From NCBI GenBank assembly GCA_900100895.1, contig FMTX01000016.1, forward strand, positions 30,462 to 94,461: 64,000 nucleotides of DNA, read 5' to 3'. Origin of the DNA: Lachnospiraceae bacterium YSD2013 (GTDB lineage: Bacteria; Bacillota; Clostridia; Lachnospirales; Lachnospiraceae). The notes beneath the pieces were generated by a model. The model was not told where the DNA came from. It worked only from the letters and a program-made list of their open reading frames with translations, and did no database searches. The position numbers and the translations under genes are program-made. How positions within the stretch are numbered: the stretch's first letter is position 1; each line of letters begins with the position of its first letter. Of this stretch, positions 45,057 to 53,446 are shown in pieces.

Positions 45057-46472
45057 ATGAACACATTCATGGATAAGGACTTTATCCTTACCACCAAGAC
45101 CGCAAGAAAGCTCTTCCACGATTATGCCGAGAAGATGCCCATTCTTGACTATCACTGCCATATCAATCCCGAGGAAATCGCTCACGACAGACGTTTTGAG
45201 AATATCACTCAGGTATGGCTCGGTGGCGACCATTACAAATGGCGCTTCATGCGTTCCTGCGGTGTTGAAGAGAAATATATTACGGGTGATGCTTCCGACC
45301 ACGATAAGTTTATCGCCTGGGCCAAGTGCCTCGGCCGTGCCATCGGTAACCCGCTTCACCACTGGAGCCACCTTGAGCTTCAGCGGTACTTCGGTTACAA
45401 CGGTGCTCTTAATGAGAAGACTGCCGAGGAAGTATGGAACCTTTGTAACAAGAAGCTTGCAAGCCCCGACATGTCGGTCCGCAACATCATTAAGAAGTCC
45501 GGTGTTACCTTAATCTGCACCACCGATGACCCTGTTGATGCTCTCAATTTCCATGATGAGATTAAGAACGACAAGTCATTCGACGTTCAGGTGCTTCCCG
45601 CATGGCGTCCCGATAAGGCCATGAACCTTGAGAAGCCCGACTATCTTGAATACCTCGACAAGCTTTCAGAGGCTGCAGGCTTTAAGATCGGTACTTACGA
45701 GGAGCTTATTAAGGCTTTGCGTGCTCGTATGGATTATTTTGCCGAGAAAGGCTGCGTGCTCTCCGACCACGGACTCGACTTTGTAATGTACAATCCCGCT
45801 TCCCGCGAGGAAATCGCAGGCATCTTCGAGAAGCGTTTAAACGGCTTAACCGTATCTTACGAGGAAGAGCTCAAGTTTAAGACCGCCTTCATGCTCGACA
45901 TGGGCAAGGAATACAAGAAGAAAAACTGGGTAATGCAGCTCCACTACGGCTGTAAGAGAAACAACAACACCAAGATGTTTGACAAGATTGGTCCCGACAC
46001 AGGCTTTGACTGCATTAAGTCCGAGACTTCGTCCACAGCACTTGCGAACTTCTTGAATGCGCTTAACAATGAGGACGCTCTTCCCAAGACCATTCTTTAT
46101 TCGCTCAATCCTAATGACAACGAAGCCATCGGCACCATCTTAGGATGCTTCCAGGATTCCACCGCCGTTTCCAAGATTCAGCACGGTTCCGCATGGTGGT
46201 TTAACGATCACAAGATCGGTATGGAAAGGCAGTTAATGAGCCTTGCAAGCCTCGGTAACCTTTCAGGATTTGTGGGAATGCTTACCGATTCCAGAAGCTT
46301 TCTTTCGTACACAAGACATGAGTACTTCAGACGTATTCTTTGTAACTTAATCGGTCAGTGGGTTGAGGACGGCGAGTTCCCCTACGACGAGGATATTCTC
46401 CGCGACATCGTTAAGGATATTTCCTACAACAACGCGGTAAGATACTTCGGATTTAACCTTGAGACCAAATAG
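45057..46472 (+). CDS. uxaC: Uronate isomerase
   Basis: A 471-residue amidohydrolase-fold enzyme isomerising D-galacturonate to D-tagaturonate (and glucuronate to fructuronate). Metal-ligand region ILDYHCHINPEEIA at ~24-37; later QLHYGCKRNNN and the closing AWWFNDHKIGM and GMLTDSRSFLSYTRHEYFRR segments match the family throughout. AAGGAGG before the ATG. Downstream of lacI and followed by a terminator. First enzyme of the pathway completed by uxaB and uxaA. Confidence 0.96.
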   Translation: MNTFMDKDFILTTKTARKLFHDYAEKMPILDYHCHINPEEIAHDRRFENITQVWLGGDHYKWRFMRSCGVEEKYITGDASDHDKFIAWAKCLGRAIGNPLHHWSHLELQRYFGYNGALNEKTAEEVWNLCNKKLASPDMSVRNIIKKSGVTLICTTDDPVDALNFHDEIKNDKSFDVQVLPAWRPDKAMNLEKPDYLEYLDKLSEAAGFKIGTYEELIKALRARMDYFAEKGCVLSDHGLDFVMYNPASREEIAGIFEKRLNGLTVSYEEELKFKTAFMLDMGKEYKKKNWVMQLHYGCKRNNNTKMFDKIGPDTGFDCIKSETSSTALANFLNALNNEDALPKTILYSLNPNDNEAIGTILGCFQDSTAVSKIQHGSAWWFNDHKIGMERQLMSLASLGNLSGFVGMLTDSRSFLSYTRHEYFRRILCNLIGQWVEDGEFPYDEDILRDIVKDISYNNAVRYFGFNLETK

Positions 46473-46488
46473 ATAAATATGTGCATTA

Positions 46489-46527
46489 AGAAACCCGGTG
46501 AGAATAATCCCACCGGGCTTCTTTTTA
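46489..46527. terminator. Bidirectional terminator after uxaC
   Basis: AAGAA-CCCGGTG / CACCGGG-TTCTTTTT stem; serves uxaC and the converging CBM-protein gene. Confidence 0.9.
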
Positions 46528-46556
46528 TAGTAAATCCTTCTCAATCACTGAGTAAA

Positions 46557-48677
46557 TTACTCTAAGATGTAATCGATTGTGGTTCCGATTGCGCCGGAGC
46601 CCTGGATTCCGAAGTATGCGCCGCCACCTGCGTATAAGGTGGAGTTCCATGATTCGGGTGTGATTACATAGTAGTTACCTTCTTCGGCAACCTTTACGCA
46701 CCAGCTTGAATCGATCTTCACATCGTTCTTGTTAAGCTTAAGCTTCCATCCTTCGATGTTGCTTCCGGTAGTATTAAGAACAGCGAAGTTTACTGTGTAA
46801 CCGGTTCCCCAGCTGTTAATCTGGTATTCGAACTTAAGGTTCTCGTTGGGCTGAGGCTGAGGTTCGGGTTCAGGTTCAGGCTCGGGTTCGGGTTCAGGTT
46901 CGGGCTCGGGTTCGGGCTCGGGATCGGGCTTTACGGGTCCCTTTAAGATAATCCAGGAGTCGAAGTCCACTTCGCCTACCTTGCCTACGAAGCATATATT
47001 TTTAGTACCTTCTACACCGTCAAATGCAACATACTTGGTTACGAATTCACCGTTTGTTCCACTTAACTTAATATTCGCGAGTAATTCTCCTCCGATACCG
47101 CCTTCGCGTACTTCTACGATTGCGGCGCCATCGGTTCTGTATGTAAGGCCGATTAACTTAGAGCCTGTAAATTCAACGTTCTTAAACTCTACAAGGCATC
47201 CTGACTGAAGATTGTCAACGTATGTCACATTGCCTTCTGTCTTAACTTCAGATCTTACCACATTACCGGACTCTGCCTGTACTGCAGTGTAAGGATCGAT
47301 TGCTACGGGTTCGGGTTCGGGTTCGGGCTCAACTTCTGCCTTAACTACCGACCAGGAGTCGATATCAACTTCGCCCATCTTGCCTACGAAGCAAATCTTC
47401 TTGGTGCCGGATACGTTAGCAAACTGGAAGCTCTTGGTTATGAACTCACCGTTTGTGGTTCCGATCTTTAATGTGCCGAGTAATTCGCCACCGATACCGT
47501 TCTCTCTTACTTCAACCATAGCAGCGCCGGAAGCTCTGTATGTTAAAGTTAATGACTTGGTGCCGTCAAATTCTACGTTATCAAATGCTACAAGCTTTCC
47601 TGAAGCAAGTCCTGCAACGTATTTAACGTCGCCATCGTTCTGAGCCGCTACGCCGACGAGCTGGCCGTCTTCAGCCTGTACTGTTGAGTAAGGATTAAAC
47701 TTGGTAGGCTGAGGTTCAGGTTCAGGCTCGGGTTCAGGTTCGGGCTCGGGCTGAGGGTCGGGCTTCTCGGGTGCCTTCATAACAATCCAGGAATCGATGT
47801 CTGCGGAACCCACCTTGCCAAGGAATGTAATGTCCTTAACGCCTTCTACATCCACAAATGCAACGTACTTGGTCGCGAACTCGCCATTGGTGTTGGCAAG
47901 CTTAACGGAAGCGAGTAAATCACCGCCGATTCCGCCTGCTCTGATTTCAACGATTGAAACCTCACTGGTTCTGTAAGTGATACCGATGGTCTTGGAACCG
48001 TCAAAAGAAACATTCTTGTAAGTAACAAGGCATGCGGGTGCAAGACCGGATACGAATGTAACATCTCCTTCAGTCTTAACTTCAGCTCTTACTACGTTGC
48101 CGGATTCTGCCTCTACTGTAGAGTAGGGGTTAATCTCAGGCTGCGGTTCGGGCTCGGGCTGAGGTTCGGGTTCGGGTTCAGGCTCGGGATCGGGCTTATC
48201 GGGACCCAACTTAGCGGTCCAGTAGTCCAGATCTACGCTTCCTACCTTACCTACGAAATAAATATCATGTTTACCTTCAACATTTGACATGGTTGAGTAA
48301 ACTGTCTTAAATTCACCGTTTGTGTTGCTTGCCTTGATAGACCCTAACTTCTCTCCGTCCAAAGCATCAACTCTTACTTCCACAAGGCCTGCGCCGGAAG
48401 CTTTATAGCAAGCTCCGATTAATTTCAAGCCGTCTGTAAAATCAACATCTTTAACCATTACATAGTCGCCTGCTTCAATGCCGGCCACATATGTAACGTC
48501 ACCTTCAGTCACAACTTCAACTCCGGACTTGCCGAAATTAAATTCTGCCTGAACTATACCATAAGGGTTCACCTTAGGTGCTGCATACGACGCCATAGAT
48601 GGTGTCAACGTCCCTATAACAACAGCAGATGACAGCAAAACCCCACTAAGTGCAGATAAAACTCTCCTATTCTTCAT
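46557..48677 (-). CDS. Secreted four-repeat CBM6-like plus CBM2-like protein
   Basis: 706 residues with a signal peptide (cleavage near SMASYA-AP). Four ~120-residue repeats (37-157, 182-302, 327-447, 459-579) are joined by Pro-Glu-Pro linkers. Each repeat runs from NPY-x-x-V-(Q/E)-AE through TYR-x(3)-A-x-VE-(V/I)-R and GGELL to a closing FVGKVG-x-(V/A)-D-(F/I)-DSW, the pattern of CBM6-type beta-sandwiches. A long PE linker (580-612) leads to a C-terminal CBM2-like module with surface Trp residues (~623, 643, 659, 677). No catalytic, dockerin or anchor domain is visible. It probably binds cellulose or xylan outside the cell. AAGGAGG precedes the ATG; an operator-like palindrome lies upstream. 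Confidence 0.8.
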   Translation of the reverse strand: MKNRRVLSALSGVLLSSAVVIGTLTPSMASYAAPKVNPYGIVQAEFNFGKSGVEVVTEGDVTYVAGIEAGDYVMVKDVDFTDGLKLIGACYKASGAGLVEVRVDALDGEKLGSIKASNTNGEFKTVYSTMSNVEGKHDIYFVGKVGSVDLDYWTAKLGPDKPDPEPEPEPEPQPEPEPQPEINPYSTVEAESGNVVRAEVKTEGDVTFVSGLAPACLVTYKNVSFDGSKTIGITYRTSEVSIVEIRAGGIGGDLLASVKLANTNGEFATKYVAFVDVEGVKDITFLGKVGSADIDSWIVMKAPEKPDPQPEPEPEPEPEPEPQPTKFNPYSTVQAEDGQLVGVAAQNDGDVKYVAGLASGKLVAFDNVEFDGTKSLTLTYRASGAAMVEVRENGIGGELLGTLKIGTTNGEFITKSFQFANVSGTKKICFVGKMGEVDIDSWSVVKAEVEPEPEPEPVAIDPYTAVQAESGNVVRSEVKTEGNVTYVDNLQSGCLVEFKNVEFTGSKLIGLTYRTDGAAIVEVREGGIGGELLANIKLSGTNGEFVTKYVAFDGVEGTKNICFVGKVGEVDFDSWIILKGPVKPDPEPEPEPEPEPEPEPEPEPEPQPQPNENLKFEYQINSWGTGYTVNFAVLNTTGSNIEGWKLKLNKNDVKIDSSWCVKVAEEGNYYVITPESWNSTLYAGGGAYFGIQGSGAIGTTIDYILE

Positions 48678-48720
48678 ATAACCTCCTTGAATCTTTGCTG
48701 CTTTTAGTTGCGTTGTGGTT
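48678..48720 (-). promoter_or_regulatory. Leader of the CBM-protein gene
   Basis: Contains AAGGAGG six bases before the ATG. The longer intergenic region (48678-49127, ~450 bp) is AT-rich and gene-free; I see only the palindrome at 48721 and a related half site at 49061. Confidence 0.5.
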
Positions 48721-48736
48721 ACTTAAACGTTTAAGT
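48721..48736. promoter_or_regulatory. Perfect palindromic LacI-type operator upstream of the CBM protein
   Basis: ACTTAAACGTTTAAGT is a perfect 16-bp palindrome 44 bp upstream of the start codon. It matches the candidate GH94 operator (26457) at 13 positions and ACTTAATCGTTTTCTC at 49061 at 12. Confidence 0.65.
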
Positions 48737-49060
48737 TGGCTCGAGTAACTTCACTTTAACATCACGGAAAACGGTTCACTTCCCATTTATTGCTGTGTAC
48801 TGCCCACTCGTTGCTAAATTCTGAATATTTTGAGAGGTCAATATTGTTTTCTGTTTATATATAATTACAATTTGAGTTGTTCCATTAATGTATCAATAAC
48901 TGCATATTTAACGTGCCAATTTTCACCCCTCAGACCGCTATTTTTGTGGTGTTGTCGGCACTTTAGCAGGCCAAATTACTCTGTGCTTACTTCTACAGAC
49001 GATTGAATAATAATACAGCGATATATCTATAAAACCACGTGTTATTATTTACTAAATTTT

Positions 49061-49076
49061 ACTTAATCGTTTTCTC
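49061..49076. promoter_or_regulatory. Second candidate LacI-type site upstream of the CBM protein
   Basis: ACTTAATCGTTTTCTC shares ACTTAATCGTTT with the site before the GH94 gene. It may be an auxiliary operator 340 bp upstream of the main palindrome. Confidence 0.4.
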
Positions 49077-49127
49077 TATTTACCGCATCTGTATCATTGT
49101 TTCAATTTGCTTACGAACCGATAAAAT

Positions 49128-49164
49128 AAAAAGAGCCGCTCATCATATATTGGGCAGCTCTTTT
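49128..49164 (-). terminator. Terminator after the first chemoreceptor
   Basis: AAAAGAGC and GCTCTTTT with an inner GC pair, followed by T on the minus strand; ~25 bp after the stop. Confidence 0.75.
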
Positions 49165-49187
49165 ATATATGCTTAATCCGTTATAGA

Positions 49188-51272
49188 TCAGTTAAGCTTA
49201 AAGTTATTAACTATCTCCGCAAGTGCGCTTGCTGTAAACTGCTGGTTGGTGGCAAGCTCGGCAACGGAGTCGATAGCGTGTGATACGTTCTCAACCGCTC
49301 CCGTTACGTCTGCACTTCTTGAAGCGGTATCCTCGGTGCCTTCCGCAATGTTCTGAACCGCGGTGTTGACCTCTTCCATGGTACGACGGATGTTCTCTAT
49401 CATTTCAGCCATAGTACGTGACAATTCACCGAACAATCCCGCGTCCTCGCCGTACTGGCGGCCGATTTCCGTGAACTTGCTGTAATCGGGTGTAGCCGTC
49501 TCATTGACAAAAACAAGAAGCTTCTCAGAACTTGCCGTAAGGTCTGCAAAAGCAAGCTGCACGCTGGATGTAGTCTCTTGAATCTTTCGAACCGTTGTGG
49601 CTGTCTCTGTAGCCAGCTTACTGATCTGCTGAGCCACTACCGCAAAACCTCTTCCCGCATCGCCGGCTCTTGCTGCCTCGATGGAAGCGTTAAGGCTTAA
49701 GAGGTCGATTTCGTCGGCTATTTCATTAATCATGTCCGCAAGCTTCGAGATTTCTTTTACTACCATTGCTTTCTCGCGGGCGGCGTTTAATTCATCCTCA
49801 CGCTCCTTGGCTACCTTAATGGCGCTGTCGTGAGCGGCAAGGCTTTCCTTTTGCACCTTAGCGGCTCTCTCGGCTATAACCTTAACTTCTTCGGTAACGC
49901 GTGCCGTCTCTTCCGCAAGCTTGTTGACTGAGTTGTTAACCTCTGTTACCGATGCCGAAACTTCTTCGGTAGCGGCACTTGAGTTCATCATCGCTTCGTT
50001 GACATTGGTCATATTGTCCTGAATGCGTCCGAACTCGGCGGAAAGCTCCTGGCTCATGGCGCTTAATGTGGTGGATGCCTCATTGATATTGACAGCTTCC
50101 TTAGAGATGTTGCCGATAATGCCTTTGTTGTTGCGATACATCTCGTTAAGTGAACGGCTCATCTCGCCGACTTCATCGCCTGACTTAACGGTAAGCTCAT
50201 CAACCGTAAAGTCGCCTTCGGCAAGATTTCCCGCAAAAGCATTAACTTTCTTAACGTTCTTAGCAATGCTGCGGGCAATAATAATTACTACGAGCGCGCT
50301 CACTACCATTACGCCGATGCTGATAGGCACCGTGACGGTTGTCATGGCAGTGGATGGTGCATTGATTTCCTTGTACGGCATATATACTATAAGCTTCCAG
50401 TTGACATTGGGAATAGTGCCGAAATATGCGTATACCTTGCCCATGGAGTCGGTGTACTGAGCGATACCGGCATCCTGGGTCACTACATCGTGTGAAATAG
50501 TGTTGATGGGGTCGGTATCGGCCGCAATGTTGATACCGTTCTGAGCCTTGGTAATGTCGGCTGTGTAAATATATGTACCGTCTGCAGTAACCATGCGAGC
50601 CTTGCCGGTCTCGCCGACTTTGATGTTATCAAGCATTGTGGTGATGGTCTTTAAATCGATGTCTACGGTTACGCAGCCTACGTATTCGTTCTTGTTGTTA
50701 TAGATAGCTGCGGCACATGTTGCCATTATGGTGCCTGATACCTCATCATAGTAAGGGTCGGTGATAACGGCCGCATTGGTCTTCTGCGCTTTGGCAAGTT
50801 TATAGTACTCTTGACTGAAGTAGTCATAGCTTGCATTGGAATAGCTCCAGTCTTCCACTATGTTCTTGCCGTCGCTGTACCAATAGGGGCCTACGTACTG
50901 CTCGCCCTTATATCTGATGTCGCCTTCGTATACCTTAGGCTCGAACCAGATACCGCTTCCTCTGACAAAATCATTCTTGGAGACAAAGTCGCCAAAAATT
51001 TTCTTGTAGACAAGCATGTCATCATTTTTATAAGTGTTGGAAACAAGCACTGCCAGAGTCTCAGCCGAAGATCTTACGGACTGAAGCTTAGCATCGATGC
51101 TGTTGATGTTGCCGTTTAACTCGGCACTCATATACTTGTCGGTAGTGTCAAGAAGGGCGTTGGTTGCCAGCTGCCCGCTTAAGAAAGATACCGCATTGAT
51201 ACCTAAGATTACTACCGGAAGAATTCCTAAGAGTAATTTTGCTTTAATACCCGCTCTTTTTTTCTTTTTCAT
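49188..51272 (-). CDS. Methyl-accepting chemotaxis protein with dCACHE-type sensor
   Basis: A 694-residue chemoreceptor: TM1 ([21 protein letters not shown]), an extracellular double-CACHE-like sensor (~45-305; features [30 protein letters not shown]), TM2 ([17 protein letters not shown]), HAMP, and a signalling domain with hairpin tip [27 protein letters not shown]. dCACHE sensors usually bind amino acids, amines or organic acids; the ligand here is unknown. It has its own promoter and terminator. Confidence 0.93.
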   Translation of the reverse strand: MKKKKRAGIKAKLLLGILPVVILGINAVSFLSGQLATNALLDTTDKYMSAELNGNINSIDAKLQSVRSSAETLAVLVSNTYKNDDMLVYKKIFGDFVSKNDFVRGSGIWFEPKVYEGDIRYKGEQYVGPYWYSDGKNIVEDWSYSNASYDYFSQEYYKLAKAQKTNAAVITDPYYDEVSGTIMATCAAAIYNNKNEYVGCVTVDIDLKTITTMLDNIKVGETGKARMVTADGTYIYTADITKAQNGINIAADTDPINTISHDVVTQDAGIAQYTDSMGKVYAYFGTIPNVNWKLIVYMPYKEINAPSTAMTTVTVPISIGVMVVSALVVIIIARSIAKNVKKVNAFAGNLAEGDFTVDELTVKSGDEVGEMSRSLNEMYRNNKGIIGNISKEAVNINEASTTLSAMSQELSAEFGRIQDNMTNVNEAMMNSSAATEEVSASVTEVNNSVNKLAEETARVTEEVKVIAERAAKVQKESLAAHDSAIKVAKEREDELNAAREKAMVVKEISKLADMINEIADEIDLLSLNASIEAARAGDAGRGFAVVAQQISKLATETATTVRKIQETTSSVQLAFADLTASSEKLLVFVNETATPDYSKFTEIGRQYGEDAGLFGELSRTMAEMIENIRRTMEEVNTAVQNIAEGTEDTASRSADVTGAVENVSHAIDSVAELATNQQFTASALAEIVNNFKLN

Positions 51273-51322
51273 AAAATACTCTCTCCGCTATAAAGTATTT
51301 TCCGAAAAACTCCCCGCTCACG

Positions 51323-51352
51323 ATTATAGCACAGTGCATTCATTTATGTAAA
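51323..51352 (-). promoter_or_regulatory. Promoter of the first chemoreceptor
   Basis: TTTACA (51347-51352), 18-bp spacer and TATAAT (51323-51328) on the minus strand, ~50 bp before the start codon. Confidence 0.75.
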
Positions 51353-51377
51353 CCTGATATTGTGTTTTCTTTTGCAA

Positions 51378-51410
51378 TAAAAGAAAGGCCATCCCCGTGA
51401 GGATGACCCG
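51378..51410 (-). terminator. Terminator after deoD
   Basis: GGTCATCC/GGATGGCC stem with one G-T pair, followed by TTTCTTTT on the minus strand. Confidence 0.7.
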
Positions 51411-51431
51411 TGTAGTCAATATGGTTTATTC

Positions 51432-52160
51432 TTACATCTTGTCCATCTGAACTGCGGTGTTAAGAGCTACTTCCATCATCTGAGTGAAGGAGGTCTGACG
51501 CTCCTCGGCTGTGGTAGCCTCGCCGGTCATGATGTTGTCGGAGATGGTAAGGATTGCAAGTGCACGCTTCTTAGCCTTAATAGCGTTCATGTAGAGGGCT
51601 GCCGCCTCCATTTCAACCGCCATGGCACCCATGGAAGCCCAACGGTCATTAACGGTAGGATCCGCATCGTAGAAAGTGTCGGAAGATACTACGTTACCTA
51701 CATGATATCTTGCCTTAAGGTTGTCTGCCTCAGCGATTGCGGTCTTAAGAAGTGTGTAATCTGCGGTGCATGCAAGTGTACCGGGAAGATTGAACTGACG
51801 AGCGTAGTCGGAATTGGTGCAAGCGCCCATGCCGAATACGATGTCACGAATCTTAATGTCCTTACTAAGAGAACCTGCGGAACCGATTCTGATAATGTTC
51901 TCTACGCCAAAGAAATTGAAAAGCTCATAGCTGTAGATACCGATGGAAGGCATACCCATGCCGCTTGCCATAACGGTAACCTTGGTGCCCTTGTAGGTAC
52001 CGGTGTAACCCTGAACGCCACGTACGTTGTTAACAAGTACGGGATTCTCAAGGAAATTCTCTGCAATGAATTTAGATCTTAAGGGATCGCCGGGCATAAG
52101 CACTGTCTTAGCGAAGTCCTCGGGTTTGGCATTGATGTGAGGTGTCGGATAATTGGCCAT
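51432..52160 (-). CDS. deoD: Purine-nucleoside phosphorylase (DeoD type)
   Basis: A 242-residue hexameric-type phosphorylase that cleaves purine (deoxy)nucleosides with phosphate. Family landmarks: TPHINAKPEDFAKTVLMPGDPLR, GMGMPSIGIYSYEL, IRIGSAGSL and AVEMEAAALY near the end, followed by the catalytic Asp in TISDNIMTGE. Full length for the family. GGAG precedes the ATG. It lies 11 bp after a REC-HD-GYP gene and may share its transcript. Confidence 0.96.
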   Translation of the reverse strand: MANYPTPHINAKPEDFAKTVLMPGDPLRSKFIAENFLENPVLVNNVRGVQGYTGTYKGTKVTVMASGMGMPSIGIYSYELFNFFGVENIIRIGSAGSLSKDIKIRDIVFGMGACTNSDYARQFNLPGTLACTADYTLLKTAIAEADNLKARYHVGNVVSSDTFYDADPTVNDRWASMGAMAVEMEAAALYMNAIKAKKRALAILTISDNIMTGEATTAEERQTSFTQMMEVALNTAVQMDKM

Positions 52161-52171
52161 ATTATACTCCT

Positions 52172-53290
52172 TTATTTCTCTTTATTTTTATTATATTCCT
52201 CCATTACCGTCTTATCGAAGGTGTCTGACAACACTTCGAATACTTCCAGTAAATCGGGATTATATGCTTTGTACTCGGCTTCCTGAATCTTACGCATTAC
52301 GCTCTTGTGGGGCTTAACGGTGCCGTCTTTAAGGAAGCGTATTTCATCGTATCTGTGGCACAAGCTTACCACCTGCGCACAAATCGGTATCTCATCGCCC
52401 ACAACGCCTATGGGGTAGCCCTTGCCGTCGTACTGCTCGTACATGTAGCGGGCAATCTCGTAAGCGTACTTGCGCTCGAGCTGGTGAGTGGAATTGACAA
52501 ACATAAGATTAATAAGCTCGGAACCCGCGATGGGGCGCTTCTTAATCTGCACCATCGCTCTGCCGGCGGAAGCTCTGTGTCCGTCGAAAAGCGAATCGGG
52601 AATGATAACGTTACCGATATCGTGAAGAAGTGTGGCATCGGAAATCGCCTTGTTGATGCTCTTGGAAAGACCGTACTTGGGGTATCTTTCCATAAGACCG
52701 TCAAGGAGAAGCTCCGTACCCACCCTGATACGGCCGCTGTGAGCCTCATTACCGGGCAAGAGCTTACTCATAAGACTCTTTATATTATCTTCCCATTTAA
52801 CGCGCCTTAACGCCTTAGCGGCCTTCTTAAGTGCCTCATACTGATTGGTAAAATAAACCGATTTCTCTTCAATGATGCTCTCAAGACTGGTCTCAAGCTT
52901 ACAGATCTCAACAAGGTTATCGACTATCTTACGTATCTCTGCTGCTCTGAAAGGCTTATAGACTATGTCAACGGCGTGGTTTTTCTTGGCCTGGACTAAG
53001 ACATCGGCGGACTTGTCGGATGTTGTTACCACTACAGGAATCTTATTGTTAAGACCCGTATCCTGAAGATATTCCATTACTCCAAAACCGTCGAGCTTGG
53101 GCATATGTATATCAAGAATGATAAGAGCAATTTCAGTCTCCTCGGCCTGAATACAAAAAACAGCCTGATGACCGTTCTCGGCCTCAAGAATCCTGTACTT
53201 GTCCTTGAGAATCTCCCTGAGAATCGCTCTGTTGATTTCTTCGTCCTCCGCTATCAATACAGCGGGTTTCTTATCTTTGGCGGCAGACAA
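52172..53290 (-). CDS. Response regulator with HD-GYP-like output domain
   Basis: A 372-residue protein: receiver domain (residues ~8-130) with AEDEEINR, the phospho-Asp in LIILDIHMPKLDG (~59), VTTSDK and a conserved Lys in VYKPF. An HD domain (~165-365) follows with LLHDIGNVIIPDSLF, KRPIAGSELI and EQYDGKGYPIG. The DGxGYP ending is the HD-GYP hallmark, though the preceding HHE is replaced by YEQ, so c-di-GMP hydrolysis is plausible but not certain. The start appears to be TTG at 53290 behind AAGGGGG. No kinase is adjacent. Confidence 0.85.
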   Translation of the reverse strand: MSAAKDKKPAVLIAEDEEINRAILREILKDKYRILEAENGHQAVFCIQAEETEIALIILDIHMPKLDGFGVMEYLQDTGLNNKIPVVVTTSDKSADVLVQAKKNHAVDIVYKPFRAAEIRKIVDNLVEICKLETSLESIIEEKSVYFTNQYEALKKAAKALRRVKWEDNIKSLMSKLLPGNEAHSGRIRVGTELLLDGLMERYPKYGLSKSINKAISDATLLHDIGNVIIPDSLFDGHRASAGRAMVQIKKRPIAGSELINLMFVNSTHQLERKYAYEIARYMYEQYDGKGYPIGVVGDEIPICAQVVSLCHRYDEIRFLKDGTVKPHKSVMRKIQEAEYKAYNPDLLEVFEVLSDTFDKTVMEEYNKNKEK

Positions 53291-53404
53291 TTCTTCATCC
53301 CCCTTAAAGGTGTTTGTATTAATATTTTAGTAGATTTTAGCAACGATTTCAACTGTTTAGACAGTTAAAGCGTAACGGTAATCGATTTCGAATTGCACAG
53401 GAAT

Positions 53405-53432
53405 GGCTCGCGATGTTTTCGCACCGCGAGCC
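53405..53432. terminator. GC-rich inverted repeat downstream of the second chemoreceptor
   Basis: GGCTCGCG and CGCGAGCC pair around 12 nt, followed on the plus strand by TGTTTTCTTTT. It lies downstream of the chemoreceptor gene, but its T run faces the other strand, so its role is unclear. Confidence 0.5.
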
Positions 53433-53446
53433 TGTTTTCTTTTGTC

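Noticed and set aside
46860..46925. Tandem microsatellite in the CBM gene
   Set aside because: The GGTTCG/GGCTCG run simply encodes the Pro-Glu linker; it is part of the coding sequence.
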